Origin: Ulota crispa
Lineage: Eukaryota > Streptophyta > Bryopsida > Orthotrichales > Orthotrichaceae
Direction of reading: 5' to 3'
DNA length: 64,000 bases
NCBI GenBank assembly: GCA_963920765.1
Contig: OY987243.1
Coordinates: 15,562,001 to 15,626,000 of the forward strand
Of the stretch, positions 35,773 through 46,896 are shown piece after piece. A program made the translations under genes and the position numbers. The stretch's first letter is position 1, and each line of letters starts with the position of its first letter. The notes beneath the pieces are model-generated. The model was not told the DNA's origin and ran no database searches. It was given only the letters and a program-made list of their open reading frames with translations.

Positions 35773-36886
35773 GTGATCTCTAACATGTTTAGTTTAAATT
35801 TGTATGGTTACAATTGCAAAAATGCTTGATGATAATCATGAAAAGGTTGGTTGATTTTTTTGTGTCATGGAAATTCCAAAAAGTTAAGAAAGGATGTGGG
35901 CATTTAGGGGTTAAGGGCTGATTTACTTTTTCATGGTCTTCCAAAAACAAGCAACTATTTGTTTGATTTTCAAACGAAGAGAAATGGAATGATGCTAAAT
36001 GTAACCTAATTTTTTTCATATTTTTTGAAACATTATTGAATTGTTGATGAATTTTCAAAGTTTTATGAAGTAGGAACCTATTTGTGATTCTGGATCTCCC
36101 ATAACCGTCCCCATGTAACTTATAAAGAGACTAGGTGAAATCAAAGAGTGTGATTAAATGACACCCGTTCTTTTAACACCAAGGAGGATCCATTCAAAAA
36201 CCACCTCATATCTATTCTTGGGCTACCTAAGGGACGCATTATATGTGAGGGGACGCTTTTTGAGCACACCACCTTAGAGAATAGCCAAAGGAAAAAAACA
36301 AGATTGCCACAAGAACACCGCAAGGAAGAAGGCAGCAGCTACAGAAGGAAAAACCCACAAAGAAAACTGCATCCAGAGCAGAGCCACTGAGGTGAGGCAA
36401 TACCTTGAGAGAGAGGGAGGAAATTAATAGTCACTTGAAAACAGAAAAAATCCTACGTCGTACTTATCTCAGACCCGAGAGGACCAAAAATGAAAAGAGC
36501 CTGCATGTGCTTGGGGGTACATGTACCTGTTGCCAAAATACCATCTGGTTGCCTATTGACTTCCTCTAAAAATATAAAATATAAAACCTTCTCATTTTTG
36601 TGGTAGACTTCCTTTATTTATTTTTTCAATTTTTTTTGGGCTTTGGAGTCTAGACCCAAGGTGAGAATTGAGAATTGAGAAGGTGTTGCATACACAAAAA
36701 GTTACACGCGGGGAAATTTGAGTACGCCCTTCTAAAAGCAAGTCAAAGCAAGTCAATTTTGTTAGGAATAGAAAACTCAACGAAGTTACAAAAGAATATA
36801 TAATCAAAGCATGCAAGAAGAAAAAATTGAGAAGTTATAAGTTATCTTATTCCAAGTAGGTTTTCAACTATATACTAAGGAGAGAG

Positions 36887-37198
36887 TATACAAGGGATTT
36901 GGACCCCCAAAGAGGCCCCTTGCCCCAGATCCGTGGGAGCTTTGGGAACACCTTCCACATGGGCAGTGTGCTATAGGTCAAACTGGCACTATGTCGGCCA
37001 TGTCAGCCTATGTTATTTTATTATTTTTTACATTTTGAAAAAAAATTCAAAAAAAAAATCAAAAAATTTCTAATTTTTTTCTAAGATTTTGTTTTTTTGA
37101 TTTTTTTTTAAATAATTTTTCTAACAACCAGCAGGGGCTGGTTTCCAACATCGGAACAGAAAAACTCACAACCCCTTTGGGGATCCAAATCCCTTATA
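36887..37198. mobile_element. Fold-back MITE
   Basis: Inverted ends TATACAAGGGATTTGGACCC and the reverse complement of GGATCCAAATCCCTTATA. The inner pair CCAGATCCGTGGGAGC / AACCAGCAGGGGCTGG is less symmetric. 312 bp. No coding capacity. Confidence 0.6.
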
Positions 37199-37658
37199 AT
37201 AATAAAATAAAAGTCCTTCCCTACTATTGGTCCATGGGATGCTTTTACTAAAATAAATTCTATTGAACTTTAGTAGACTATAGTGGAGCATGTATCAATA
37301 TAATACTTATCTTAACAAATTCAATTGGCACAAGTAAAAGATAGAAAAAACACAACAACATAAATTTGCATCGATGGGGGGTTTCAAATCTCTTTTAACA
37401 GCCCCTTTTTGTAGGAGAATTATTTTATTTCTTGAGGTGGTTTCAAAGATAGTAATTCAAATTTGGGTTGTTAAGGTTGCCCTTTTTCTTCCCAATTCTC
37501 ATGTAGAGTAGTGTTGGTGAATATTTTCTTGCAACCTCACATGTGCAAAAAAAATTTGAATCTTCTTGTGAGAGATGTGAAACTTGAGACAAAAAATTCT
37601 ATCACAAAAATACATAAAATTGAAACAAATTTTCTCCCAAGCTAGGAAACTTCTTTAA

Positions 37659-38581
37659 CCCCTAAAGGACCATTGTCCCTTTGGGGGACAAATGGGATTT
37701 TAGGCAAGTACCTACGGCTTCAATTTTTGTCTCAATTTTTTGAAACTTTTTTTGAAAACAGAAAAACACATTAGCTTTTGGGGAATCTAATTTTTATTCC
37801 AATTGATGCCAAGGAGCAAAAGTTATGCCCAAATAAGCACAAATTTGGGGACTAGGGGCAGCAAAAAAAATTCTTATAAAAACTTGAAAAACAAATTTAA
37901 TTTTCTTTTCTTATAGATTATATCTTTGTCTACATCTAAAGCTTTGATTCATTCCATTTGAACTAGTTATGAGAAAGTTATGGACAATCTTGTTTTTTGG
38001 GCAACTCAAGCATCTTCTTGAAAAAATAACTTGTAAACTTCATTTTTGAATGCAGGTCTAACATTTTTTCAAAAAAAACTATTGGAGAGGGTGAAGTTTT
38101 CTTTCTAGAACAATCTTGCCATTGGGATTATTGCATTTCAATTCCAATCCAGGGTTGTTAACAATTTAAGTTTTTGTTCAATCTCATACCTTCTTCTATC
38201 TAATGTTTTTTTAAAGGATGAAAATTAAGTTTTTCTTTTAAAAAAAATTTCCCAAGATTCCCAACTCAACTTTCCACCATGCAAAAATAGAATTCCAAAC
38301 TCTATGGTGCAAAAATTTTAAGTTAAAAATGTTCAAAAATAAAAAAATCTAGTCAAGCAAGGTGCAAAAAAAGTTCTTTTTTACACTTTAAATGCACATA
38401 TCTTCCAATTTGTGTGATTAAAGTTATTGAGTTTTGTATGACACATTCTCATAGTAGTTTAATACAAGATCCTATGGTTAGATATGCAAAATGCCTGATT
38501 TTCAAAAAATTTAACTCTTTGCCATAGAGGTGACAATTTTGAGTGTCTTTTGACAGAATATAGGCCATGATCCTTTAGGGA
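37659..38581. mobile_element. TTAA-flanked element, 923 bp
   Basis: Opens after TTAA (37655-37658) with CCCCTAAAGGACCATTGTCC and closes with CCATGATCCTTTAGGGA followed by TTAA (38582-38585). The terminal repeats are inverted and of the same CCC-TAAA type as the other members. The interior is AT-rich with no transposase recognised. Confidence 0.5.
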
Positions 38582-38839
38582 TTAATACAACTTTCCTCTT
38601 CTCACCTCTCCTATGTCGGACAAGCATGTGCAATGTCTTACTACAACCATGTGAAAATTTATGGATTTACAATTGTCACGTTGAAGGGCCATAGGAATTG
38701 CATGAGCACAAAATTTAATTTACATGTCAATAAATTTAATCCTATTTGACATGTACAAATTATGTTTTTAGAATTACCCTCCAGTGTAGTGAACAATTTT
38801 ATAGTCAAAGATAATATGTGTTGACTCAAGAAGCTTTAA

Positions 38840-38989
38840 CCCTTAAACGGCATGAAGGCTATTTTTGGCCGTATGTTGAGGACAGATATGAGCTTACGTA
38901 TTCAAGTTTTCTCATGTTTTAGTGCGAGTCTGATCTGTTTTTGGAAGTGTATTTCAGACCGTAGCTCCATGCTCAAGGGCCATTTAGGG
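38840..38989. mobile_element. TTAA-flanked element, 150 bp
   Basis: Perfect TTAA on both sides (38836-38839 and 38990-38993). Starts CCCTTAAACGGCATGAAGGC and ends GGGCCATTTAGGG. The cleanest short member of the family in this window. Confidence 0.6.
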
Positions 38990-40564
38990 TTAAGTTTAAT
39001 GAGAACTTGACATACGGACGTTGATTTTTGATGTTCGGTTTCTACAAATTATTCACGTATTGTTTAAATTTTACTAGATCTAAAACATTCACTTTAACAT
39101 CACAAGCACAAAAAAAATTTCTTGCACTTTGGACATCACTTTAATCCTTGGACGTCGTTTTTAATACTACATTAAATATGGCATTTATTTTGCATCACCA
39201 ATTAGGTTGCCTTACCATGTAAAGTTATCTCATGGCTCATTATTTTGTCACTTGGAGGAGCATGCAACTCTTTAGACACTAAAATTGATATGAGCATTTT
39301 TTCCTCCACCTAAGAGAAAAAAGTAAACACAACTGGGTTCTTTAGAATGAATAGGAAAAATTTAAGAAGTTGGGTGAATTGCATTAGTTCCAACTACACT
39401 AGTAATGATAAATAGTGTTATGTTACTAATAGTGTTACTTGCACTTTTATCACACTAATTTTAAATATCAAGTAGTTTACATTTAAGGTTGCCTCCTGCA
39501 CACATCACTATTTTTATGTCCTTCTTACAAGATTCTTTGTTTTGCTGTTGCGCACTCTTGCCCTCCACCTCCTTGTGCGCTCCTGCAAGACCTGTGAGAC
39601 ATGTGCATACATAGCTGCACCATCTGGCAATTAGCAAAACCTAGGAAAATCCTCTGTGTTTTTGATTCAATAATTTGCAAGATCCATGGTGGAAACAGGA
39701 GGCCTCGTTGGAGGTAGCTTGATCTATAGAAGAGAGTGCACGCTTGCAAGATAGCAATATTTTTTTGTCTCGTCTTGGTTTTATTATGACAATTTTGGTG
39801 GCATTTTGAGCTAGGCGTTGCTGAAATCCATGGAGGTAAGTGAATCAAAGCCCAAATTGGATTGCCAAATCTTAGTCTTTGTTTGTTTTGAAGGAAATGG
39901 CACTTGAAGCAACGAATTGACGTCAATTTTCTTTGGAATGGTGTATTTAGGATTTTGCCATTCATCATTCAAGCGGCGGTGGATCATGCGGTTTTAGGGT
40001 TTAGGACATGAGGTTGGGCTTGATTGACAAGTCAATTGCATAGATTGTGGAGATTCTTTTGGTGCAAAAAAATCAATGTGGTCAAAGTGTTGCACCTCTC
40101 AAAATTGATTCAACCCCAAAATCTAAGTTCAGAAGAATGAGGTGGAATAGCAGGCTGCCATGAACAGAAGGAATTCAAGAGCCAATGTTGATAATCGTGA
40201 GGAGCTCTAAGATTAGATACATGTGTACTTACTAGCTCAAATGATTCGATTGGACAGCACTAAAAGGGGGAGAGACCACCCTTTTTAGACGTAGCTGCTT
40301 GCTTGTCTTTGAAGTCACAATACATGTGAATGCAATGTCAACATTAGAGGAGTATGGGTTATAGCTTGCTTGCTGGAAACAACAATCATTGCAAGTGTGA
40401 GCAAAGCTGCGTAGGGTAGGAGCAACATGCTTGTTTTGTGCTGAATTGTATCTGTAAGGAAAAGTGTAGATGTACATTGATTCTGGCAATTGATTTGCGT
40501 GTACACTATGACAAAGACCAATAATATCATCAATGATTCAAGACCTTGGGTTTGTCATGCTCTA

Positions 40565-40738
40565 GATGATGGGTGTGCGCTTCTTTAAGATTGTTATTGC
40601 TGACTTGATTCCCATCGTATTCAGCAAGTCAAGACTTTCCTGGCGTAAATGTCTAGAAGCAAAATCTTTTATGTACTTCAACCATGGAGCCTTTACACTG
40701 ACTAAGCTTTTGAGCTTGGCGGTGTGTCCAAGGTCTAG
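40565..40738 (-). other. Possible coding remnant, 57 codons
   Basis: On the minus strand an ATG-to-TAG frame (MLDLGHTAKLKSLVSVKA at the start, ending KKRTPII) has a protein-like composition, and the neighbouring minus-strand sequence is less AT-rich than the surroundings. I do not recognise the family. It may be a decayed gene fragment carried in the spacer, or chance. Confidence 0.2.
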
Positions 40739-41676
40739 CATTCTACAAATAATGCTGGATTGCCGAAGTTACTTTGCCACAAGTCCATTATGAGACCATT
40801 GTGTTCGATGTACCATTATGCATGTGTCTCCAAGTTTTTCTAAAGTACCCATTTGTGTGGAATGGCTGATTGCCCGCGTAGCGAAAGGAAGGAATAAAAA
40901 AGTGTCAATTTTCCTCCTTGAGTACCAACTTCGATATTCCTTTGATTTGTTTCTTCATTATAACCAAATGAAGTAATATCTAACACTAAACTTGTAAAAA
41001 TTTCATACAATCACAAAAGTTACAATAATTGACAATTAGTGTATACGTTGACATTTAATGTTGGTAACATTATGGGGATTGTTGACATTTAGTGTTAGGC
41101 TTCGTTGCCAACACTACTTATCATTATTAATGTAGTGCCGCAACGGCCGCGTTCTGCCTTCGTCGCGACGTCCGATGCGAGCCCTTCTTGTAGCCTTCGA
41201 TCGAATTCACCAACTTTCACGAGAATCTGGTTCGCCTTCAAGCGTCTGACCACTCCCAGAGTTCCCAGCATGCTTCCGCCGATCGTATTTGCACCGATTT
41301 CCTGACTCGAGTCGAAATTTTAGAAGTACGATATAAAAAAATCTGGCTTCAATTTACGTCAATTGCTGGGTCTTTGTTTAGGCTTATTAGAGCGGATACG
41401 AATTAATGACATGTGCGCCGCTTTTCCGGATTTCTCAAAACATAACTCCTCCGGAATTTCTTTCCTTTTCTTTTGAGTGCTTGATCACGGCACCTCATGA
41501 TTCAGCACGCTTACCGGATGCGATCCATGCTTGCTACTGAAGGGATTGTAATTGGATCCAGCAAGTTCGACTATGCTTAGGGTTTAGAGTCTTAACGGTT
41601 CGTTCTGTTAACGCGTGGGGAAAACATAATCGGATATGGAATTTGGACGAGCTGGCTTCGTAGTTTTATGGCGTGC

Positions 41677-42070
41677 GTGAAGAATTAGGGTTTCAATTCC
41701 CGTTCTTAGTAAGCTGGAAATTCTGCACTTACTTTCCGCAACGCTCATTCTTTTGCCTTCAGCAAATAGGCTTTGATGAGGTGAGCGATGGTATGATGGG
41801 CAAGGAGGAAGCTGTAGTTTTCCAGCAGACCGTGTGTACAAAACTCTCATGCTGGATTGTTTTTGGCTTCGTAATTTTTGTTGTTGTGAAGAATTAGAGT
41901 TTCAATTCCCGTTCTTAGAAAGCCGGTAATTCTGCACTTACTTTTCGCAACGCTCCTTCTGTTGTCACAGACTCAGTGAACAGACCTTGATGAGTTGAGC
42001 GATGGTATGATGGGCAAGGAGGTGTGTATAAAACTCTCAAGCTGCTTGGAGGCGAGGCGCGTGGTCTATG
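41677..42070 (+). repeat. Two-copy tandem duplication in the HMG-CoA lyase leader region
   Basis: A unit of about 209 bp starting GTGAAGAATTAGGGTTTCAA occurs at about 41677-41885 and again at 41886-42070. Shared landmarks are TTCAATTCCCGTTCTTAG, GAGCGATGGTATGATGGGCA and ACAAAACTCTCA. It lies directly upstream of the start codon at 42096, so it is likely promoter or 5' UTR. Confidence 0.75.
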
Positions 42071-42095
42071 ACATGTTTTGAACCCTTTGTTGCAA

Positions 42096-45000
42096 ATGGG
42101 ATCAAGAGCCAGGTGCTGTTCTTTACATAGCCTTGTGCACACGGCTAATTACTGGAGAATGACCAGTGGGGTGTCTCTGGGAAAAGACCTGAACTCGAGA
42201 GGATTGAAAATTGTGTCTAGTTCTGTGGATTCAAAGGCAACTCGGCTGGAAGCAGATGACTCCATACTCCCTTCCACTCCATTTCCGAGGTCTTCTATCA
42301 GAGGGTACAAGTCAAACACTGGCGCCTTGTTCTCCCTTAAGGTAACCTCACCTCCTTTGCCACACTGTATATGCTCTTTTCTTCATAATTATGGCCAGGT
42401 TATTTTACTGACAAATAAAAGGAGGTTTTCAATGCAGCTGAGACTGTATTATTTGGATACCTTACTAGTTGAAATATGTTTTTGCATACTTTTTACGACA
42501 AATGAGATCAAGTGTGAGTCTTAACCTCGAAACGCCCGGTTGGTCATTGTGACTGCCCCTCTATAGTAGTAGCTCTACGGTGCTGTATAGTGGTGTGGCA
42601 AGTGCCCACCCATTATAATATTGTTTCTCAAAGTTGCAAAAGTCAAGAAGAAGTCAACAGTGCATGTTGCCTTCATGAAAAATGCAAGAAGGGCAACATG
42701 AGATCTCACATTGTGTTTGTGAATCTTTTCACAATTTTGATTTACCTAGAAATGTGAGTACATTTGGCGAGGTTGTTTGTTTGCCTTCCATGGTGACCAT
42801 GTATCTATGATCACTTTTTTTTTATAAATAAGATGAAAAATGACCTTTTTCCATCTTACAGAGTATTTTTTTGTTATCCAGGGGATGGAAAATGACCTTT
42901 TTCCATCTTACAGAGTATTTTTTTGTTATCCAGGGGATGAAAAACGTCCTTTATGGCGTTTAAGGGTTAAAAGCTTAGTCCTACTAGTGCCATATGCAAA
43001 ATAAGGGATGCAAGTTCTGATGTTGAGATCATGCACATTCTCAAAACCACTATGTACTGAGTATGCAAGATTTTTGGAATGATCTGTCTCAGAATGTTTA
43101 TGTTGTTTTTGCTGTTCTTTCTTTTGTTGTTGTTGTAGGTGCCAGGTCTTCCTAGCTACGTGAAAGTCGTAGAAGTGGGTCCTCGAGACGGCTTGCAGAA
43201 TGAAAAGGAAATTGTTCCTACATCTGTGAAGGTTCAGCTCATCCAACGGCTCGTTGCCGCTGGGCTACCTGTGGTTGAAGCGACAAGCTTCGTCTCTCCC
43301 AAATGGGTCCCTCAGGTGTGTGAAAGCTGCTCGCTTCCTCTTTCACCTTTTTTTTCATGAGGGGTAGTCACACCTTCTTCAATCTATTCTCAATCTTCAA
43401 AAAATGAGGACGTGGCACTCTCTCCTTGATTTGCAAAGATTCGTTCTTTGATGATTGAGAAGTTTTCTTCTTCACCTCTGAAGGAGAAGAATGGGCATGA
43501 AGAAGTTTTTGTATGTGAAGTTTTACCGATGCGTGTCTCTTTTTCATCTCGTTCTTCTCGCTTTCACCCTCATTGTAGTTGGAAACCTTGGTTGAGTGAG
43601 TGAATGCAGTTTGCTTTCTTATCGCATCACCATTTTCTAGGTAAACTCATCCTCCATTCTCCACCGCCCACAAAAGGGGAGTTACACCTTCTTTCATAGA
43701 GAAGTGCTCCCATTGGCTCTTACTTCCACTCCACAACTTTTCACTCTTCTTAAAAGTTTCATTCTAAGAGAAGGTGTAACTACCCCTATTGTGAGCAGGA
43801 ATGAGGTGGTCTATACCGTTCTTTTAATAAATCTTTTCATATCCCGGACTTGTCAGAATTGATGACCTTGGGCACAAGCGTAGCGTAGCTTACAAGACTA
43901 CTGATATGAATTTGGTGCTTGTTGTGGTAGCTAGCAGATGCAAAGGACGTAATGGCTGCAGTTCGGAATTTGGAACGAAGCCGATTACCTGTTTTGGTAC
44001 CGAATTTGAAGGTAAAAAAAGTTACGTGAGGCTGTTGTCAGCAAAAGAACACCATTTCTATGTAACAAGAAATAAGTTTGCAACCATTACAACAAACAGA
44101 AGACTTTTGTTGACAACCACTAACTCCTCAATAAATACAGTACAAGACTTACAATCTTTCAAAGCGATTGTTGGTTGAAAATCCCTCTTTGCTTTGCAGT
44201 ATTTTAAAAACCAACCGAGAAATTGCTGCGGACAATTTTTTTATATTAGTTTGCAAATGGACCTCTACAGCGGATTGATTTTTGTGTCTGTAGTAGTAAA
44301 TGATTCTAGTCTAAAACTCATTGCTTTTAATTATGATAAGTTATTCTCTTTTACAATGTATGTCTGTTTGTGAGGCCACAAGAATCTACAGTTCTACAAT
44401 TGTGTTGGTGGGTGTCAACCCATTGGGTTGGCAGTCCTCAATCCCTCAATGCAATGATGATTTTGTAGAAACATCACGTCCACTTCTAATGAAAATGATG
44501 TCCTATTTTTCATTAAGCTTGAAGTTTTTTGCAAGGTTTGTAAGTTTGCTTGTTTGATTCCAAAGTGTGTCGATTGATTGATTGCCTTGCTGTTAGCTTG
44601 CAACGTAGTTTGTGGTAGTGATGTGCTCACATGTTTGTAAGGCAGGGTTTCAAGGCAGCAATAGAGGCGGGGGCACAAGAGGTGGCAATCTTTGCTGCAG
44701 CGTCGGAGTCGTTTGCTAAAGCCAACACGAACTGCACCATTGAGGAAAGCATTACTCGTTTCCGAGAAGTGTGCGATGCGGCCAAGGAGCAAGATATTCC
44801 TGTACGAGGGTATGACAATTCTATCCCAAAAAAACTTTGAAATTTGAATGGATGCCTCATTCAACTAACTATGGACTATTCAAAGTACATAAATGAAGTC
44901 TCAAAAATCGATTTGATCTGCAAAACATTGGGAAGGGGAATGCTATACCGTGAGCGGGGATTTGTGAGCCAGGAGCCGTGAGTTTGGATCTTTTGTCAAA

Positions 45001-46525
45001 ATACTAAATTTCACCTATAACCGTGGACATAGGGCCCTATAATTGTGCATTTTAAACTTTCATCTCTTGAAAAACTTGCTAAACTTACTGTTTTTGTAGT
45101 TGTTGCATTGATTTTGAGCTCAAGATTGGTTTCCGCTCACTGAAATCTTGGCTCATTGCTCATGGTTCACTGTTTTACGCTTGCAAAATAGTGTTGTCCC
45201 AGTGGGAGGTACTTGAAAAACATTGAGAAATATGTCCAAATCAAAAGACATGCAAATCTCTGGGAAAAACGCATGTGAAATATTGGGAAGTCTTCAATGT
45301 TTAGCATCATACAAAGTCCACAATTACATGAATAAGTCATAAATAGTTGAATTTGATATGTGGTCTTTTTTTGAAAAAAAGCGAAATATATGGGTTTTTT
45401 GTGTTCTTGACTAGATTGTTACTTATCCTGGTTTTTTCAGGTACGTGTCTTGTGTTGTGGGGTGCCCTATTGAAGGCCCTATATCTCCTGATAAAGTGGC
45501 CTATGTAGCACGAGAGCTTCACCGTTTGGGCTGCTATGAAATCTCTCTCGGTGACACCATTGGAATCGGCAATCCTGGTAAAGCTCTTTTCTTTTCTTTC
45601 CAATCAGTTTCTGTAGAGTTGCTCAAAAAATTTCTATGATTCTCTCTCTTGGTGCTGACCTTAGAGGCTTGATCTCTCAGGAACGGTAAGGCGGATGCTT
45701 GAGGCAGTGATGCGAGAAGTTCCTGCAAGTAATTTGGCAGTGCATTTGCACAACACTTATGGACAAGCTCTCGTCAATATAGTTGTTGCTCTTCAGGTAC
45801 GAATATCCGCCCCTAATGGATGAACCAACTAAGTCTTAGCACTCCCATATAAAAAAGAGCAAAGTTTTCCCCAAGATAGTATGAGTCCAAATCATTGCAA
45901 ATCCCAAAACCTTTTTCTTTTCATATTACAAGCTGGCAAGCACTTCTTTATGTCCAATGCTCACTTGCCAAAACCCTTTATATGCCACATCTAACTAAAT
46001 ATGGACTGTCCGAAGTCCACAAGTAATATTACAAAAAATCCTCTGGTTTGCAAAACATTGGGAGGTGTTTGCAAAACATCAAGAGATATGTCCAAAGAAA
46101 AGTATATGCAAAACGTTGAGCAAAACACGTGCAGTATACTGGAAAATGTCCAATGTTTAGGAACATAGAAAGTTTGTAAATACACGAGCTGTCCATATTT
46201 AGTTAAATGCGACACAATGTCACGTCTGTCTTGGTGTGAAGTTTTTGAGCGGTTTTGAAATCTTGACAACATGCAGATGGGCATCAACGTGGTGGATTCG
46301 TCAGTAGCAGGCTTGGGGGGCTGCCCATATGCCAAAGGTGCGACAGGTAATGTCGCCACGGAGGAAGTTCTTTACTTATTAGAGGGCCTTGGAATCAAGA
46401 CTGGCGTTGACGTGGCACTAGTAGAAGAAGCTGGAAACTTCATTTGTGAACATATTAGCCGCACTTCGGGGTCTAAAGTTGGGAAGTCTTTGTGGAGTAG
46501 CACCCAGGGTATGTCCAAACTCTAG
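42096..46525 (+). CDS. Hydroxymethylglutaryl-CoA lyase, right (complete) copy
   Basis: DRE-TIM metallolyase that splits HMG-CoA into acetoacetate and acetyl-CoA. Exons: 42096-42341, 43139-43315, 43931-44011, 44646-44809, 45441-45577, 45681-45796, 46277-46525; total 389 residues. The start is the first ATG after an in-frame TGA at 42069-42071. Exon 1 encodes about 80 residues rich in Ser, Arg and Lys, consistent with a mitochondrial leader. Signatures: [13 protein letters not shown] (metal-binding Asp), [27 protein letters not shown], the double-His metal motif ([10 protein letters not shown]), and [14 protein letters not shown] with the active-site Cys loop. In the double-His motif an Asn stands where the family has Asp (HxHDTYG). 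The last codons are uncertain: CAG|GTATGT near 46504-46509 looks like a splice donor, so the C-terminus may end at ...WSSTQ. Confidence 0.92.
42525..42966. mobile_element. TTAA-flanked element in HMG-CoA lyase intron 1 (right arm)
   Basis: Flanked by TTAA at 42521-42524 and 42967-42970; 442 bp. Same element as 35056-35445 but with one 52-bp unit doubled near its right end. Confidence 0.55.
42836..42939. repeat. 52-bp tandem duplication specific to the right arm
   Basis: Two adjacent copies of a 52-bp unit that includes CCATCTTACAGAGTATTTTT and CCAGGGGATG. The left arm has one copy. This is the only length difference between the arms. Confidence 0.9.
43357..43790. mobile_element. Fold-back with triplicated end, intron 2 (right arm)
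   Basis: Counterpart of 34232-34665. The GGGGTAG..ACACCTTCT motif appears at 43361 and, as an inner inverted pair, near 43676 and 43765. Confidence 0.5.
44853..45362. mobile_element. Family I fold-back with internal insertion, intron 4 (right arm)
   Basis: Counterpart of 32660-33169. Outer ends ATGCCTCATTCAACTAACTA and the reverse complement of ATAGTTGAATTTGATATGTG. Confidence 0.5.
45988..46214. mobile_element. Family I fold-back in intron 6 (right arm)
   Basis: Counterpart of 31808-32034; ends TGCCACATCTAACTAAATAT and the reverse complement of ATATTTAGTTAAATGCGACA. Confidence 0.65.
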
Positions 46526-46896
46526 ATAATTCCTGAATCTCTTCAAAATTAGATCATGCCTACATCCCAGAGCTCAAAACAAAAGTGCGAGAATTGTTTT
46601 AGTTTCTAACACAGTGTTGGCTTCAGTAAACGTTGTGTGGGTATTGGTTGGTTTACGATGCATATGTTTCAAAGAAGATGTGTTTGGCTCACCTTTACAA
46701 CGATTTTGTATTGTTTTGTTTTGTTTTGATTTGGAAGTATTTGTCAAAGGCGATTAGTAAGAGCTTCTGTTTGGGTCTGGCTGGGGGAATGTTTGACTGC
46801 AGTTGCATCAGCATCTCCTGCTCTAGATATGTACGTTCCCAGGTGAGGTTACAATTAACACACAAAGCGTATGTTGCCTGGGGGTCACTCTTTGAA

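Larger units (their letters stand above)
35706..42095. other. Spacer between the HMG-CoA lyase arms
   Basis: 6.4 kb of mainly repeat-derived, AT-rich DNA, including the elements at 36887-37198, 37659-38581 and 38840-38989. A 147-residue open frame at 39968-39525 (minus) and short frames around 40200-40800 have no recognisable family. A higher-GC patch at 41100-41320 is open on the minus strand, but I recognise no family there either. The right 750 bp is the upstream/leader region of the right HMG-CoA lyase gene. A GTGGGCATTTAGGGG-TTAA near 35896-35914 is an unpaired end of the TTAA-flanked family. Confidence 0.5.
42265..46896 (+). repeat. Right arm of the HMG-CoA lyase inverted duplication
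   Basis: 4632 bp mirroring 31126-35705. The only difference I can find is a 52-bp tandem duplication in intron 1. The arm starts inside exon 1 and ends about 370 bp downstream of the stop codon. Confidence 0.92.

Noticed and set aside
39525-39968. 147-residue open frame on the minus strand in the spacer
   Set aside because: No recognisable motif, ordinary base composition for the spacer, no splice context; probably chance.
31126-46896. The idea that the palindrome is simply a misassembled duplicate
   Set aside because: Not fully excluded, but a 52-bp difference between arms, different exon-1 contexts and diverged homologous flanks argue for two real copies.
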